DNA from: JAJDXO01 sp965207535
Lineage (GTDB): Bacteria; Pseudomonadota; Alphaproteobacteria; Rhodospirillales; UBA2165
Assembly (NCBI GenBank): GCA_965207535.1
Contig: CBDBMR010000016.1
Location: forward strand, 434,001-498,000
Direction of reading: 5' to 3'
Length of the DNA stretch: 64,000 nucleotides
The position numbers were made by a program, and so were the translations under genes. The first letter of the stretch is position 1. Every line of letters begins with the position of its first letter. Shown one piece after another: positions 8,332 through 16,534 of the stretch. Below the pieces are notes generated by a model that was given only the letters and a program-made list of their open reading frames with translations, did no database searches and was not told where the DNA came from.

Positions 8332-9381
8332 GTGCCTGACGCCGTCATTGTCGCTGTCGACGGCATGGGAGGGGACAATGCTCCCGGCATGATCGTCGAA
8401 GGCCTGTCGCTGGCCCGCCGGCGGATGCCCGACGTTGAATTTCTAGTTTTCGGTGATGAAACGCAGCTAAGGCCGCTCATTGAAGCGGACGCGGAGGCGG
8501 CCCGCGCCTGCACGATCCGCCACACGACCGATGCGGTCAGTATGGACGACAAACCAACCACCGCTTTGCGGGCCGGAAAAAACTCGAGCATGAGGTTGGC
8601 AATCGACGCGGTCGACGCCGGTGAGGCTCATGCCGTCGTTTCCGCGGGGAATACCGGCGCGCTAATGGCAATGGCGACCATCGTGCTGAGGACGCTCCCC
8701 GGCATTGCGCGGCCGGCCATCGCGGGCGCATTTCCGACGCTCCGCGGACAGACCGTGATGCTCGACCTCGGTGCAAATATCGAGTGCGACGCGGACAACC
8801 TCGTTCAATTCGCGGTCATGGGTGAAGTATTTGCCAGGAACGAACTGGGCCTCGAGCAGCCGTCCATCGGCATTCTCAACGTCGGGGTCGAGGGACTCAA
8901 AGGCAATGAGCACGTCAAGAAGGCTTCGGCGATCCTGGCCGAATCACCGCTGCCGATAAAATTTCACGGATTTGTGGAAGGCGACGACCTGAGCGCCGGC
9001 ACGGTGGACGTCATCGTAACCGACGGATTCACCGGCAACATCGCGCTCAAAACAGCCGAAGGGGCTGTCCAACTGTTCGGTCACTACCTGAAGGAATCGC
9101 TTTTGAGTTCGCTCCGCACGCGGCTCGGCGCCCTGATCGCGCGGCCCGCCCTTCAAACCATGCGGGACCGGTTTGATCCCCGCCAGTATAACGGTGCTAT
9201 GCTGGTGGGCCTTAACGGGATCTGTATAAAGAGCCACGGCGGCACCGATGGTGTGGGGTTCGCCAACGCCATCGTCGCGGCCGTCAATTTGGTGCGCCGG
9301 GAATTCAACGAGCGCATCCGCGAGGATCTGGAAGAATTGATCGCAGCAGAAGCAACCATGGAGAAGGCGGCGGTCCAATGA
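8332..9381 (+). CDS. plsX: Phosphate acyltransferase PlsX
   Basis: PlsX converts acyl-ACP and phosphate to acyl-phosphate, the donor for glycerol-3-phosphate acylation in membrane lipid synthesis. The 349-residue product starts at a GTG (PDAVIVAVDGMGGDNAPGMIVEG), matching the family's AVDAMGGDxAP opening. Other family segments are SAGNTGALMA, RPAIAGAFPT, LDLGANIECDADNL, VTDGFTGNIALKTAEG and the C-terminal GGTDGVGFANAI. The 3' end overlaps fabH by four bases (ATGA), supporting coupled translation. Confidence 0.96.
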   Translation: MPDAVIVAVDGMGGDNAPGMIVEGLSLARRRMPDVEFLVFGDETQLRPLIEADAEAARACTIRHTTDAVSMDDKPTTALRAGKNSSMRLAIDAVDAGEAHAVVSAGNTGALMAMATIVLRTLPGIARPAIAGAFPTLRGQTVMLDLGANIECDADNLVQFAVMGEVFARNELGLEQPSIGILNVGVEGLKGNEHVKKASAILAESPLPIKFHGFVEGDDLSAGTVDVIVTDGFTGNIALKTAEGAVQLFGHYLKESLLSSLRTRLGALIARPALQTMRDRFDPRQYNGAMLVGLNGICIKSHGGTDGVGFANAIVAAVNLVRREFNERIREDLEELIAAEATMEKAAVQ

Positions 9382-10355
9382 GTATTCATTCACGATTGTT
9401 GGGCAGCGGCTCATACCTTCCGCAAAAAATCGTCACCAATGACGAGTTGTCCGAACGGGTCGACACCTCCGACGAGTGGATCGCCGCCCGGACCGGTATC
9501 CGCCAGCGCCGCGTCGCGGCGGAAAACGAACACACCTCGGATTTGGCCTACGAGGCGGCCAAGCGGGCCCTGGACGACGCGGGCGTGGATGCCTCCGAGG
9601 TGGATTTGATAATCGTCGGGACCACCACCCCCGACCGGACCTTTCCCGCGACCGCGGTCCAGGTACAGGCCAAACTCGACCTGAACGGCGGCGCCGCGTT
9701 CGATGTTCAGGCCGTGTGCTCCGGGTTCATTTACGGCATGTCCGTGGCCGACGGACTCATCAAATCGGGCCAATCCAAAACCGCCCTGGTGATCGGTGCG
9801 GAAACAATCTCCCGCCTGCTCGACTGGGATGACCGGACGACCTGCGTGCTGTTCGGCGACGGCGCCGGCGCGGTGGTAATGAAAGGTGTGGAACTGGAGA
9901 ACGGTCTCGGCACGGAAAGCGGCGTTCTGTCCACCCATCTCCACTCCGACGGCCGCCTGGCGGAGCTGCTTTATTGCGACGGCGGCCCATCGACCACCGG
10001 ACAGTCCGGCTTCATCCGCATGCAGGGGAAGGAAGTCTTCAAGCACGCGGTAACCAATCTGGCGAATGTCGTCACCGAGGCGTTGGACGAGAACGGCCTG
10101 GAATCGTCGGCAATCGACTGGCTCGTACCCCATCAGGCCAATAAGCGGATCATCGATTCGACGGCGAGGAAATTGGGCATGGAAACCGACAAGATAGTGC
10201 TGACGGTGCAGGATCACGCCAATACCTCGGCGGCCTCCATCCCCTTGGCGCTCGATGCCGCCCGCCGCGATGGCCGGATCAAGGAGGGCGATCTCATCCT
10301 GATGGAGGCGATGGGCGGCGGTCTGACCTGGGGAGCGGCCTTGGTTCGATGGTAA
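9378..10355 (+). CDS. fabH: Beta-ketoacyl-ACP synthase III
   Basis: FabH starts type II fatty-acid synthesis by condensing acetyl-CoA with malonyl-ACP. The 325-residue protein carries the Cys-His-Asn triad: cysteine in DVQAVCSGFIYGM near residue 114, histidine in VPHQANKRIIDSTA, and asparagine in DHANTSAASIPLAL. The N-terminus GSGSYLPQKIVTNDEL and WIAARTGIRQRR are typical. The start overlaps the plsX stop. A gap of 116 bases with its own candidate promoter separates it from ihfA. Confidence 0.97.
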   Translation: MSIHSRLLGSGSYLPQKIVTNDELSERVDTSDEWIAARTGIRQRRVAAENEHTSDLAYEAAKRALDDAGVDASEVDLIIVGTTTPDRTFPATAVQVQAKLDLNGGAAFDVQAVCSGFIYGMSVADGLIKSGQSKTALVIGAETISRLLDWDDRTTCVLFGDGAGAVVMKGVELENGLGTESGVLSTHLHSDGRLAELLYCDGGPSTTGQSGFIRMQGKEVFKHAVTNLANVVTEALDENGLESSAIDWLVPHQANKRIIDSTARKLGMETDKIVLTVQDHANTSAASIPLALDAARRDGRIKEGDLILMEAMGGGLTWGAALVRW

Positions 10356-10412
10356 AATAGCGACAGCCGTCACGTGAACCACACAATAGCCGTTTCTGCC
10401 ATCCCTCTGATA

Positions 10413-10441
10413 TTGACGGCATAATCGGGCCGGTTTAGGTT
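10413..10441 (+). promoter_or_regulatory. Candidate sigma70 promoter for ihfA
   Basis: TTGACG at 10413-10418 is separated by 17 bases from TAGGTT at 10436-10441, thirty bases before the ihfA start. The -35 is good and the -10 is weak. It is the best hexamer pair in the fabH-ihfA gap. Confidence 0.4.
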
Positions 10442-10471
10442 TCCTACAGGGGATGGTCAAAGGATAGCCTG

Positions 10472-10783
10472 ATGGCTGGAGAGACGATTACCCGCCAGCA
10501 ATTGAGCGAGGCGGTCTACCAGGAAGTCGGTCTGTCGCGGAATGAATCGGCGGATCTTCTTGAACTGGTTCTAGCGAAAATTTCATCAACCCTTGCCAAT
10601 GGCGATTCGGTGAAGATTTCGTCGTTCGGCAGCTTCACGATCCGCAACAAGGGTCAGCGCATCGGCCGCAACCCGAAGACCGGTGAGGAGGTCCCGATCC
10701 TGCCGCGCCGGGTGCTTGTTTTCCGTCCGTCTCAGGTGCTGAAAGCCCGCATCGGCGGCGCCGGATCCGACGACCTCGATTAA
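10472..10783 (+). CDS. ihfA: Integration host factor subunit alpha
   Basis: IHF alpha pairs with IHF beta to bend DNA and shape nucleoid architecture, recombination and sigma54 promoters. The 103-residue product shows the HU/IHF fold: TITRQQLSEAVYQEVGLSRNESADLLELVL, GDSVKISSFGSFTIRNK and RIGRNPKTGEEVPILPRRVLVFRPSQVLK, with the DNA-intercalating proline in the RNPKTGE arm. The family signature places it as alpha rather than HU. Its last base is the first base of the downstream MerR gene's start codon. Confidence 0.95.
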   Translation: MAGETITRQQLSEAVYQEVGLSRNESADLLELVLAKISSTLANGDSVKISSFGSFTIRNKGQRIGRNPKTGEEVPILPRRVLVFRPSQVLKARIGGAGSDDLD

Positions 10784-11190
10784 TGGCCGAACCGTCGTCG
10801 GCAGAAACGCCGCCCGCGCGGCGGTCCAACAAATCCGCAGGTGCATTCCGGACGATCGGCGAGGTGGCGGCCGAGCTCGATTTGCCGCAACACGTTCTCC
10901 GATTCTGGGAAGGCAAATTTTCGCAGATCAAACCGATGAAGCGGGGCGGGGGCAGGCGCTACTACCGGCCCGAGGATATCGACCTTCTGAGGCGCATCCG
11001 CGGGCTGCTCTATGAGGACGGCTACACCATCAAGGGTGTGCAGAAGCTGCTGAAACAGGAATCAGGCCGGGGCGCCGATGGGGCCGAAAATGCGTCGCCG
11101 CAGGCTGCCGATGGGGGCCTCGGCGATAACGAAAAAGCGGCGTTGCGGCAAATCCTCGCCGAACTGGAAGACATCAAGAAACTCGTTTAA
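10783..11190 (+). CDS. MerR family transcriptional regulator
   Basis: A 135-residue regulator with a MerR winged helix-turn-helix at residues 24-95: RTIGEVAAELDLPQHVLRFWEGKFSQIKP, then GGRRYYRPEDIDLLRRIRGLLYEDGYTIKGVQKLLK. The C-terminal helix (NEKAALRQILAELEDIKKLV) probably forms the antiparallel dimer coiled coil. No metal- or ligand-binding cysteines are present. The start abuts ihfA by one shared base. A MerR gene directly downstream of ihfA is common in alphaproteobacteria, but its regulon is not known from sequence. Confidence 0.9.
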   Translation: MAEPSSAETPPARRSNKSAGAFRTIGEVAAELDLPQHVLRFWEGKFSQIKPMKRGGGRRYYRPEDIDLLRRIRGLLYEDGYTIKGVQKLLKQESGRGADGAENASPQAADGGLGDNEKAALRQILAELEDIKKLV

Positions 11191-11205
11191 TTCGGCGCCG
11201 GCGCA

Positions 11206-11234
11206 TTGCCCTTGGGCGGGGCTCTAAGTATAGT
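11206..11234 (+). promoter_or_regulatory. Candidate sigma70 promoter for tRNA-Pro
   Basis: TTGCCC at 11206-11211 is followed after a 17-base spacer by TATAGT at 11229-11234. This lies 23 bases upstream of the tRNA. Hexamers and spacing fit a housekeeping promoter. Confidence 0.5.
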
Positions 11235-11256
11235 TCGCCCCCCTTAAGGGACCTGT

Positions 11257-11333
11257 CGGGGAGTGGCGCAGCCTGGTAGCGCATTCGACTGGGGGTCGAA
11301 AGGTCGCAGGTTCAAATCCTGTCTCCCCGACCA
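11257..11333 (+). tRNA. tRNA-Pro (anticodon GGG)
   Basis: A 77-nt cloverleaf with CCA encoded. The acceptor stem pairs CGGGGAG with CTCCCCG. The anticodon stem TTCGA/TCGAA encloses the loop CTGGGGG, giving anticodon GGG, which reads CCC and CCU proline codons. The T arm contains GGTTCAAATCC. Confidence 0.97.
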
Positions 11334-11341
11334 ACATTGAC

Positions 11342-11366
11342 GGGGCCTCGCCGGTGGCGGGGCCCC
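11342..11366 (+). terminator. GC-rich hairpin after tRNA-Pro
   Basis: GGGGCCTCGCC (11342-11352) and GGCGGGGCCCC (11356-11366) form an 11-bp stem with one G-U pair and a 3-base loop. No T tract follows, so it may be a processing or pausing hairpin rather than a classical terminator. Confidence 0.4.
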
Positions 11367-11474
11367 GAATTCATTGGCGGGCCGCCGCGGTTTCCATCGC
11401 TAATTTCGGTTGCAATTTTACCGGTGGAACGGCAAACGGGTGGCGGAATCAAAATCATAGTCCGGGAACGCCCG

Positions 11475-11810
11475 ATGGCAGAACAAACGCTGATGCGGCT
11501 GGACGACCTGGAAGAGGGCGCCGCGAAGGCCCTGGTCGCCCGCGTCGACGACAAACAACGAAACATCTTCGTCGTCCACAAGGACGGCGAGGTGTTCGCC
11601 TATTTGAACTGGTGCCCGCACGCCCAGGACTTCATCGACCAGATCCCCGGGAAATTTTTCAACGGCGACAATACGCTGATCCGTTGCGGCAAACATGGCG
11701 CCTTGTTCGCCATAGACGATGGCCGTTGTGTCGGCGGCCCGGCCGAGGGTCAAAGCCTCGTCAAGCTTTCGGTAAGTGTGCGGGACGGCGAGATCATCCT
11801 CGACGCTTGA
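11475..11810 (+). CDS. Rieske [2Fe-2S] ferredoxin-like protein
   Basis: A small 111-residue soluble Rieske-type protein. The cluster ligands are visible as CPH (residues 54-56) and CGKH (77-80), the C-x-H...C-x2-H pattern. The overall size matches stand-alone Rieske domains of the NirD/BphF kind. The start ATG at 11475 is chosen because the protein fold starts there; the frame is open upstream but carries no homology. It lies alone after tRNA-Pro. The electron partner is unknown. Its stop codon ends two bases before the left repeat of the palindromic element. Confidence 0.85.
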   Translation: MAEQTLMRLDDLEEGAAKALVARVDDKQRNIFVVHKDGEVFAYLNWCPHAQDFIDQIPGKFFNGDNTLIRCGKHGALFAIDDGRCVGGPAEGQSLVKLSVSVRDGEIILDA

Positions 11811-11812
11811 GC

Positions 11813-12141
11813 TTAGCCCGCATTTCTGACCAGGGTCATGGTCTGCGTCGCGTCCAGGCGGTCGATCCGCCAGGAGCGGCCCGAAAAGCGTAGCGGCACC
11901 TACGGTTGAGGGCCGCGACGCATCGTGCGCTTCGCGCGCGTGGACGCGCGACGGGCGGGCGCCGGGGCGCGACCCGAAGGGCGGCGCTCTCGGGTCGACA
12001 GCGTGCGTCGAGGCTCTTGCCCGATGTCACCGCATCACGCGCCCGCGCGCGTGTGGACGCGCGACGCGCGGCGCGCCTCTCCTGCTCTGTCAATCCGATA
12101 GCGCCGCGCAGGCCGTAACCCTGGTCAGAAATACGGGCTAA
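11813..12141. repeat. 329-bp palindromic element with 35-bp terminal inverted repeats
   Basis: The left end (11813-11847) and the reverse complement of the right end (12107-12141) match at 31 of 35 positions, sharing TTAGCCCG and ATTTCTGACCAGGGT. Inside, a 21-base palindrome-rich motif occurs twice (11933-11953 and 12046-12066, one mismatch), each containing GTGGACGCGCGACG. The interior is very GC-rich and I find no credible gene in it. The element lies between convergent genes, and its right repeat provides the queF stop codon. It looks like a MITE or large REP-like repeat; no transposase is visible. Confidence 0.7.
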
Positions 12142-12602
12142 CCGCGTCCCCGATAGGGCGCGACCCCCTGGTCCGGCAGCCAGACGTCCTCGGGCAGTTC
12201 CCCGAGTTGATAAAACACGTCGATCGGAATTCCGCCCCGGGGATACCAATATCCGCCGATGCGCAGCCATTGCGGTTCGATTTCGGCCTGCAGCCGCTTG
12301 GCGATGCCAACGGTGCAATCCTCGTGGAAGGCGGCGTGATTGCGGAACGAGCCCAAATAGAGCTTCAGCGACTTGCTTTCCACCAGCGACGGCCCGGGCA
12401 CATAGTCGATCACCAAATGCGCGAAATCGGGCTGGCCCGTCACCGGACAGACGGACGTGAACTCGGGGCAGGTGAACCGAACGACGTAGGCGTCCCCCGG
12501 ATGGGGGTTGGGGACTTTTTCCAACACCGCCGCCTCCGGCGATTCAGGCAGCGCCGCATGGCGGCCAAGCTGGTCGAGCCCGGTATATTCTTCCCCTGAC
12601 AT
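12138..12602 (-). CDS. queF: NADPH-dependent 7-cyano-7-deazaguanine reductase QueF
   Basis: QueF reduces the nitrile preQ0 to the amine preQ1 in queuosine biosynthesis. This is the short unimodular type (154 residues). The catalytic cysteine lies in TSVCPVTGQPDFA and the QueF signature in ESKSLKLYLGSFRNHAAFHEDC. The C-terminal PQWLRIGGYWYPRGGIPIDVFYQ is typical. The TAG stop codon lies within the right terminal repeat of the neighbouring palindromic element, so the last residues (YRGRG) may be influenced by it. Confidence 0.95.
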   Translation of the reverse strand: MSGEEYTGLDQLGRHAALPESPEAAVLEKVPNPHPGDAYVVRFTCPEFTSVCPVTGQPDFAHLVIDYVPGPSLVESKSLKLYLGSFRNHAAFHEDCTVGIAKRLQAEIEPQWLRIGGYWYPRGGIPIDVFYQLGELPEDVWLPDQGVAPYRGRG

Positions 12603-12705
12603 TCAGCGGGTTCCTCCGCAATGGAGCCCGCACGTTAGTCAGTGCGCCGGCTCGTGTCCATGGCCAGTCGCCTGAATTGTAAGAGTGGGCGAAAAACAGT
12701 TCCGG

Positions 12706-12978
12706 TCAGCGGTTCACCGCCCGGCGGCCCCCTTCGGTCAATTTACAGACCATCCAATCCTTTTTGAGCGGATTGTCGAACCACGGTTCGGCCCAGCCCT
12801 GCTTGATGCAGCTTTCCACCGTTCGCCGGGAAACCTTCTGTCCCTCGGAATCGAACAGAGGCAGCTTGCCCCCCGGCTGATCGAGCCCACGCTCGAGCCA
12901 GCGGCGCTGGGCCGCGCTCGGCCGCACGCCGGACGCGGAAGCCGTTTGTTCACGCCCGTTTCGGGCATGGAGTTCCAT
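12706..12978 (-). CDS. Conserved small hypothetical protein
   Basis: A 90-residue protein starting MELHARNGREQTASASG from an ATG preceded by GGGGAGGA at good spacing. It has no signal peptide or membrane segment. The middle (QRRWLERGLDQPGGKLPLFDSEGQKVSRRTVESCIKQGWAEPWFDNPLKKDWMVCKLTEGGRRA) looks like a winged-helix-like fold, with an Arg-rich end. I do not recognise the family. It stands alone between queF and cutA, both at more than 70 bases. Confidence 0.65.
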   Translation of the reverse strand: MELHARNGREQTASASGVRPSAAQRRWLERGLDQPGGKLPLFDSEGQKVSRRTVESCIKQGWAEPWFDNPLKKDWMVCKLTEGGRRAVNR

Positions 12979-13053
12979 GGCGGTTCCTCCCCGGACCATG
13001 ACGAACGGCCCATCCTAGATTAGATTAACCTCGGTTCCAAGGAGGGCCCGGAA

Positions 13054-13368
13054 ATGACTGTTTCGCTGATCTATATGACCGCCGCCAGCCGCGATGAAGC
13101 GGAGAAGATCGGAACCGCTCTGGTCGAGGAGCGTTTGGCGGCGTGCGCCAATATTCTGGGTGAAATGACGTCCATCTACCGTTGGGAGGGCTCGGTCCAG
13201 CAGGAACCGGAGGTGGCGATGATCGTCAAAACACGGCACGAACGGGTCGACGACGTGATCTCGAGGATCGAGCAGCTTCATTCCTACGACACGCCTTGCG
13301 CCGTCGAGATCGGGATCGAGCGGGGGACCGGAAAATTTCTTAACTGGATTGTCGAGGAAACATCGTAA
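13054..13368 (+). CDS. cutA: Divalent-cation tolerance protein CutA
   Basis: CutA forms stable trimers with a ferredoxin-like fold and is linked to copper tolerance; its exact role is unsettled. The 104-residue product has the family core: LIYMTAASRDEAEKIGTALVEERLAACANI and EMTSIYRWEGSVQQEPEVAMIVKT, ending with the conserved SYDTPCAVEIGIERGTGKFLNWI. A GGAGG-type ribosome site (AAGGAGGGC) lies upstream. It is convergent with ispDF, with only 12 bases between the stops. Confidence 0.95.
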   Translation: MTVSLIYMTAASRDEAEKIGTALVEERLAACANILGEMTSIYRWEGSVQQEPEVAMIVKTRHERVDDVISRIEQLHSYDTPCAVEIGIERGTGKFLNWIVEETS

Positions 13369-13380
13369 CTAGTTGATATA

Positions 13381-14535
13381 TCATATTTTAATCGTGGCCA
13401 CCGCTTGGGCGGCAATGCCCTCTTCGCGCCCGGTAAACCCGAGCCGCTCGGTTGTCGTCCCCTTGATGTTCACGGCGCTCTCCTCGACGTTCAGAATTTC
13501 GGCCACCCGTGCGCGCATTTGCTCCCGGTAAGGACCGATCTTCGGTTTTTCGCAAACGATCGTGATGTCGGCATTTACCACCGATCCGCCCCGTTCAGCG
13601 ATCATGCCGGCCGCGTGAGAGAGGAAAATGTGAGAAGGCGCGTCACGCCACCGTTCATCCGACGGCGGAAAAAACGTGCCGATGTCGCCGAAGCCGGCGG
13701 CCCCCAGAAGCGCATCGGTCAAGGCATGCAACCCGACATCCGCATCGGAATGACCCTCCAACGCCGCGCTGTGCGGGATTTCTATGCCGCAAAGCATCAC
13801 CCGGTCCCCTTGGGTGAACCGGTGCACATCGTACCCGGTTCCGACCCGCATCGCCGGTTCCACACCAATCATGCTGCGAACCCTCTCCAGATCCTCCTGG
13901 GTGGTGATTTTGAGGTTTTCCTCGGCCCCTTCAACTATTTCGACCCGCAACCCGGCTGCTTCGGCCACGGCGGCATCATCGGTCAGCGCACTGCCGGCAG
14001 CCGCGTCGTGAGCCGACAAAATCTCCTGGAACACGAAGCCTTGCGGCGTCTGTGCGCGCCACAACGTGGACCGGTCGACGGTCTCGGTAACGGTCCCGTC
14101 GACGGCCCGTTTCAACGTGTCGGTCACGGGCAAAGCCGGCAGAGCCGCAACCCCGGGCCCGACCGCGGCGACGACGCGGTCGATCAGCCCGGCCGGCACC
14201 AAGGGCCGAACGGCGTCGTGAATCAAGACCACGTCAGGCGGCGCCTCGGCGAGCCCCTGCAGACCGAGACGCACCGAATCCTGCCGCTCGGGTCCGCCGA
14301 AGACCGGCGGCGGACCGTCGATCCGGTCCACCGCGGCGTCATACAGCTCTATATCATCCGGATGGATGACGGCGCGAACCTGGGTTACCGACGGGTGCCC
14401 CAGGAACGCCTCGATGCTGCGCGCCAATACGGATTTCGACCCCAGCGGCAGATATTGCTTGGGCGTCTCGCCGCCGAAACGATGCCCGCGCCCGGCAGAG
14501 ACGATCAGCGCGGCGATGTGAGGTGGGTTCGGCAA
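13381..14535 (-). CDS. ispDF: Bifunctional IspD/IspF, MEP isoprenoid pathway
   Basis: A fused 384-residue enzyme. Residues 1-225 are IspD, which couples methylerythritol phosphate to CTP (ALIVSAGRGHRFGGETPKQYLPLG, VLIHDAVRPLV). Residues about 230-384 are IspF, which forms the cyclodiphosphate (GTGYDVHRF with zinc ligands, GHSDADVGLHALTDALLGAAGFGDIGTFFPPSD). Fusion of these normally separate enzymes is typical of alphaproteobacteria. The start is an ATG with no strong ribosome site visible. It is divergent from the membrane protein gene at 14665. Confidence 0.96.
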   Translation of the reverse strand: MPNPPHIAALIVSAGRGHRFGGETPKQYLPLGSKSVLARSIEAFLGHPSVTQVRAVIHPDDIELYDAAVDRIDGPPPVFGGPERQDSVRLGLQGLAEAPPDVVLIHDAVRPLVPAGLIDRVVAAVGPGVAALPALPVTDTLKRAVDGTVTETVDRSTLWRAQTPQGFVFQEILSAHDAAAGSALTDDAAVAEAAGLRVEIVEGAEENLKITTQEDLERVRSMIGVEPAMRVGTGYDVHRFTQGDRVMLCGIEIPHSAALEGHSDADVGLHALTDALLGAAGFGDIGTFFPPSDERWRDAPSHIFLSHAAGMIAERGGSVVNADITIVCEKPKIGPYREQMRARVAEILNVEESAVNIKGTTTERLGFTGREEGIAAQAVATIKI

Positions 14536-14664
14536 AGTCGTCCCGTCCGATGGTCAGGGGTGTTGTTTCAACCTAGAATGCGCAGAGCGTCTTGCCAAGG
14601 AGCGGGCGAGGGCGTAGGTCTCTGCCGGCATATACAAAGCCGGGACCTGGACCGAAATTTCGAT

Positions 14665-15465
14665 ATGTCGACAAGTTTCATTCTCAACCTCTCGGCGCTT
14701 CTGGCGCTTGTCCCGGCGGCCATCGTGGCGCTCCGGAAGGCGCCTGCGCGGGACGGGGTGTATTGGGCCGTGATGGCGGTGGCCATCGCCGGGCCGGCCC
14801 TTTGGGTCTACGTCCGCCAAGCCGAGGGATGGCACACCGGCCTCTCCACGGCACTTTGGCTGACCGTCGTTACCTGTCTGGTGATCTATGCATTTGTCGC
14901 CCTGGTATCCCAACAGGGGTGGCGTTTGACGCCGCTGCTGGTGCCCTACCTGATCCTCCTCGCCGTGCTGGCGACCATTTGGGGTCAGGCGCCGTCCCGG
15001 CCGCTTGCCGGCGGCGCCCCGTTGGCCTGGATCGGCACCCACATCGCGGTTTCCGTCGCGACCTACGGTCTGGTGACGCTGGCAGCCATCTCAGCCCTTG
15101 CGGCGATGCTCCAGGAACGCTCGCTTAAACGCCGGCAGGCCACCGGCTTGTCACGCCGGCTTCCATCGGTTGCCGATAGCGAGCGCCTTACGGTGCGGCT
15201 TCTGATGGCCGGCGAAGCGGTTCTCGCCGCCGGTTTGGCAACGGGTATGGCTACCCTCTACTCGACCTCCGGCCGGTTGATCGCGTTCGACCACAAGACC
15301 GTGCTCACCCTCGGTGTATTCGTCGTCGTCGGACTTCTGCTGTTTCTGCACTTTCGCTCGGGCATTCGGGGACGCGCCGCAGCCCGGATGGTCCTGTTGG
15401 CCTATCTGTTGTTCACCCTCGGTTATCCGGGAGTGAAGCTGGTAACCGACATCCTGCTCGCATAA
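14665..15465 (+). CDS. CcsA/YpjD-like inner membrane cytochrome c assembly family protein
   Basis: A 266-residue polytopic membrane protein with about eight hydrophobic segments and almost no soluble domain. It matches the cytochrome c assembly family (CcsA/CcmC/YpjD): SVATYGLVTLAAISALAAMLQERSLKRR and IAFDHKTVLTLGVFVVVGLLLFLHF contain histidines that in CcsA bind heme. The start ATG at 14665 gives MSTSFILNLSALLAL. YpjD-type homologues have no proven substrate. It is divergent from ispDF and followed after 82 bases by dusB. Confidence 0.8.
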   Translation: MSTSFILNLSALLALVPAAIVALRKAPARDGVYWAVMAVAIAGPALWVYVRQAEGWHTGLSTALWLTVVTCLVIYAFVALVSQQGWRLTPLLVPYLILLAVLATIWGQAPSRPLAGGAPLAWIGTHIAVSVATYGLVTLAAISALAAMLQERSLKRRQATGLSRRLPSVADSERLTVRLLMAGEAVLAAGLATGMATLYSTSGRLIAFDHKTVLTLGVFVVVGLLLFLHFRSGIRGRAAARMVLLAYLLFTLGYPGVKLVTDILLA

Positions 15466-15547
15466 AAAATCGTCTTCTCGACCCAGCAAATCGTTGCTTT
15501 CTTGGCAAAAATGCTCAATTTATGGGCAAATTTCGACGAGTCATTCC

Positions 15548-16534
15548 ATGCCCATTGAAATCGGCCCGATCCGGCTGACCTCGCGTGTGTTGCTGGCGCC
15601 CATGTCGGGCGTAACCGACATGCCGTATCGGCGCCTGGTCAAACGTCACGGCGCCGGACTGGTGATCTCCGAGATGATCGCCAGCATCGCCATGATTTAT
15701 GCCAACAAGAAGACCATGAAGATGGCCAGCAACTGCGCCGAGGAGTTTCCGATGGCGGTCCAGTTGGCCGGCTGCGAGCCGGAACCCATGGCCGAGGCGG
15801 CGCGGCTCAATGCGGACCGCGGGGCGGCAATCATCGATATCAACATGGGATGTCCGGTCAAGAAGGTGACCAACGGCCACGCGGGCTCGGCGCTGATGCG
15901 CGACGAGGTGCTTGCCGGCAAACTCATCGAAGCCGTGGTGAACGCGGTCGATCTCCCCGTCACCCTCAAGATGCGCACCGGCTGGGATGATTCGTCGCGC
16001 AATGCGCCCCGGCTGGCAAGGATTGCCGAAGAGGCGGGCGTCAAGATGCTGACGGTTCATGGACGGACCCGTTGCCAATTCTACAAGGGACATGCCGACT
16101 GGGCCTTTATCCGCAAGGTCAAGGAGGCGGTAAGCATCCCGGTCATCGGAAACGGCGACGTCAATTCGCTCGAAGACGCGGGCGCGTTGCTCGAACGATC
16201 CGGCGCCGACGGGGTAATGGTTGGCCGCGGTTCCTACGGCCGGCCCTGGTTTCTTGGCCAAATCGAGCACTATCTCGAAACGGGCGAGAGGCTGCCGGAC
16301 CCGGAAATTTCCGTCCAACACCGGACATTGTTGGGTCACTACGACGACATTCTTTCCCATTACGGCACCGAGCGCGGTGCGCGTATCGCCCGGAAACATA
16401 TCGGCTGGTATAGCCGGGGGCTGCACAATTCGGCCGGCTTCCGCGACAGCGTCATGCGGATGACCGACCCGGCGGCGGTCAAGGCGGCCATAAACGACTT
16501 CTACGAGCCGCTGGCGGAACGGTGTGCCGCGTGA
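15548..16534 (+). CDS. dusB: tRNA-dihydrouridine synthase B (NifR3)
   Basis: An FMN enzyme that reduces a uridine in the tRNA D-loop. The 328-residue product has the family barrel motifs APMSGVTDMPYRRLVKRHGA, INMGCPVKKVTNGHAGSALM with the catalytic cysteine, TVHGRTRCQFYKGHADW and NGDVNSLEDA. As in many alphaproteobacteria (nifR3), it is first in an operon with ntrB, ntrC, ntrY and ntrX. Its last codons overlap the ntrB start. An ATG further upstream at 15494 would add residues without homology. Confidence 0.95.
   Translation: MPIEIGPIRLTSRVLLAPMSGVTDMPYRRLVKRHGAGLVISEMIASIAMIYANKKTMKMASNCAEEFPMAVQLAGCEPEPMAEAARLNADRGAAIIDINMGCPVKKVTNGHAGSALMRDEVLAGKLIEAVVNAVDLPVTLKMRTGWDDSSRNAPRLARIAEEAGVKMLTVHGRTRCQFYKGHADWAFIRKVKEAVSIPVIGNGDVNSLEDAGALLERSGADGVMVGRGSYGRPWFLGQIEHYLETGERLPDPEISVQHRTLLGHYDDILSHYGTERGARIARKHIGWYSRGLHNSAGFRDSVMRMTDPAAVKAAINDFYEPLAERCAA

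Noticed and set aside
12603..12705. A preQ1 riboswitch upstream of queF
   Set aside because: No aptamer-like stem with the conserved A-rich tail could be recognised in the 100 bases upstream.
13405..14664. A long N-terminal extension of the CcsA-like gene over ispDF
   Set aside because: The upstream frame is antisense to ispDF. A normal ATG at 14665 starts the hydrophobic protein.
15500..15530. Possible sigma54 promoter upstream of dusB (TTGGCAAAAATGC)
   Set aside because: The GG and GC elements are only nine bases apart, shorter than the required spacing.
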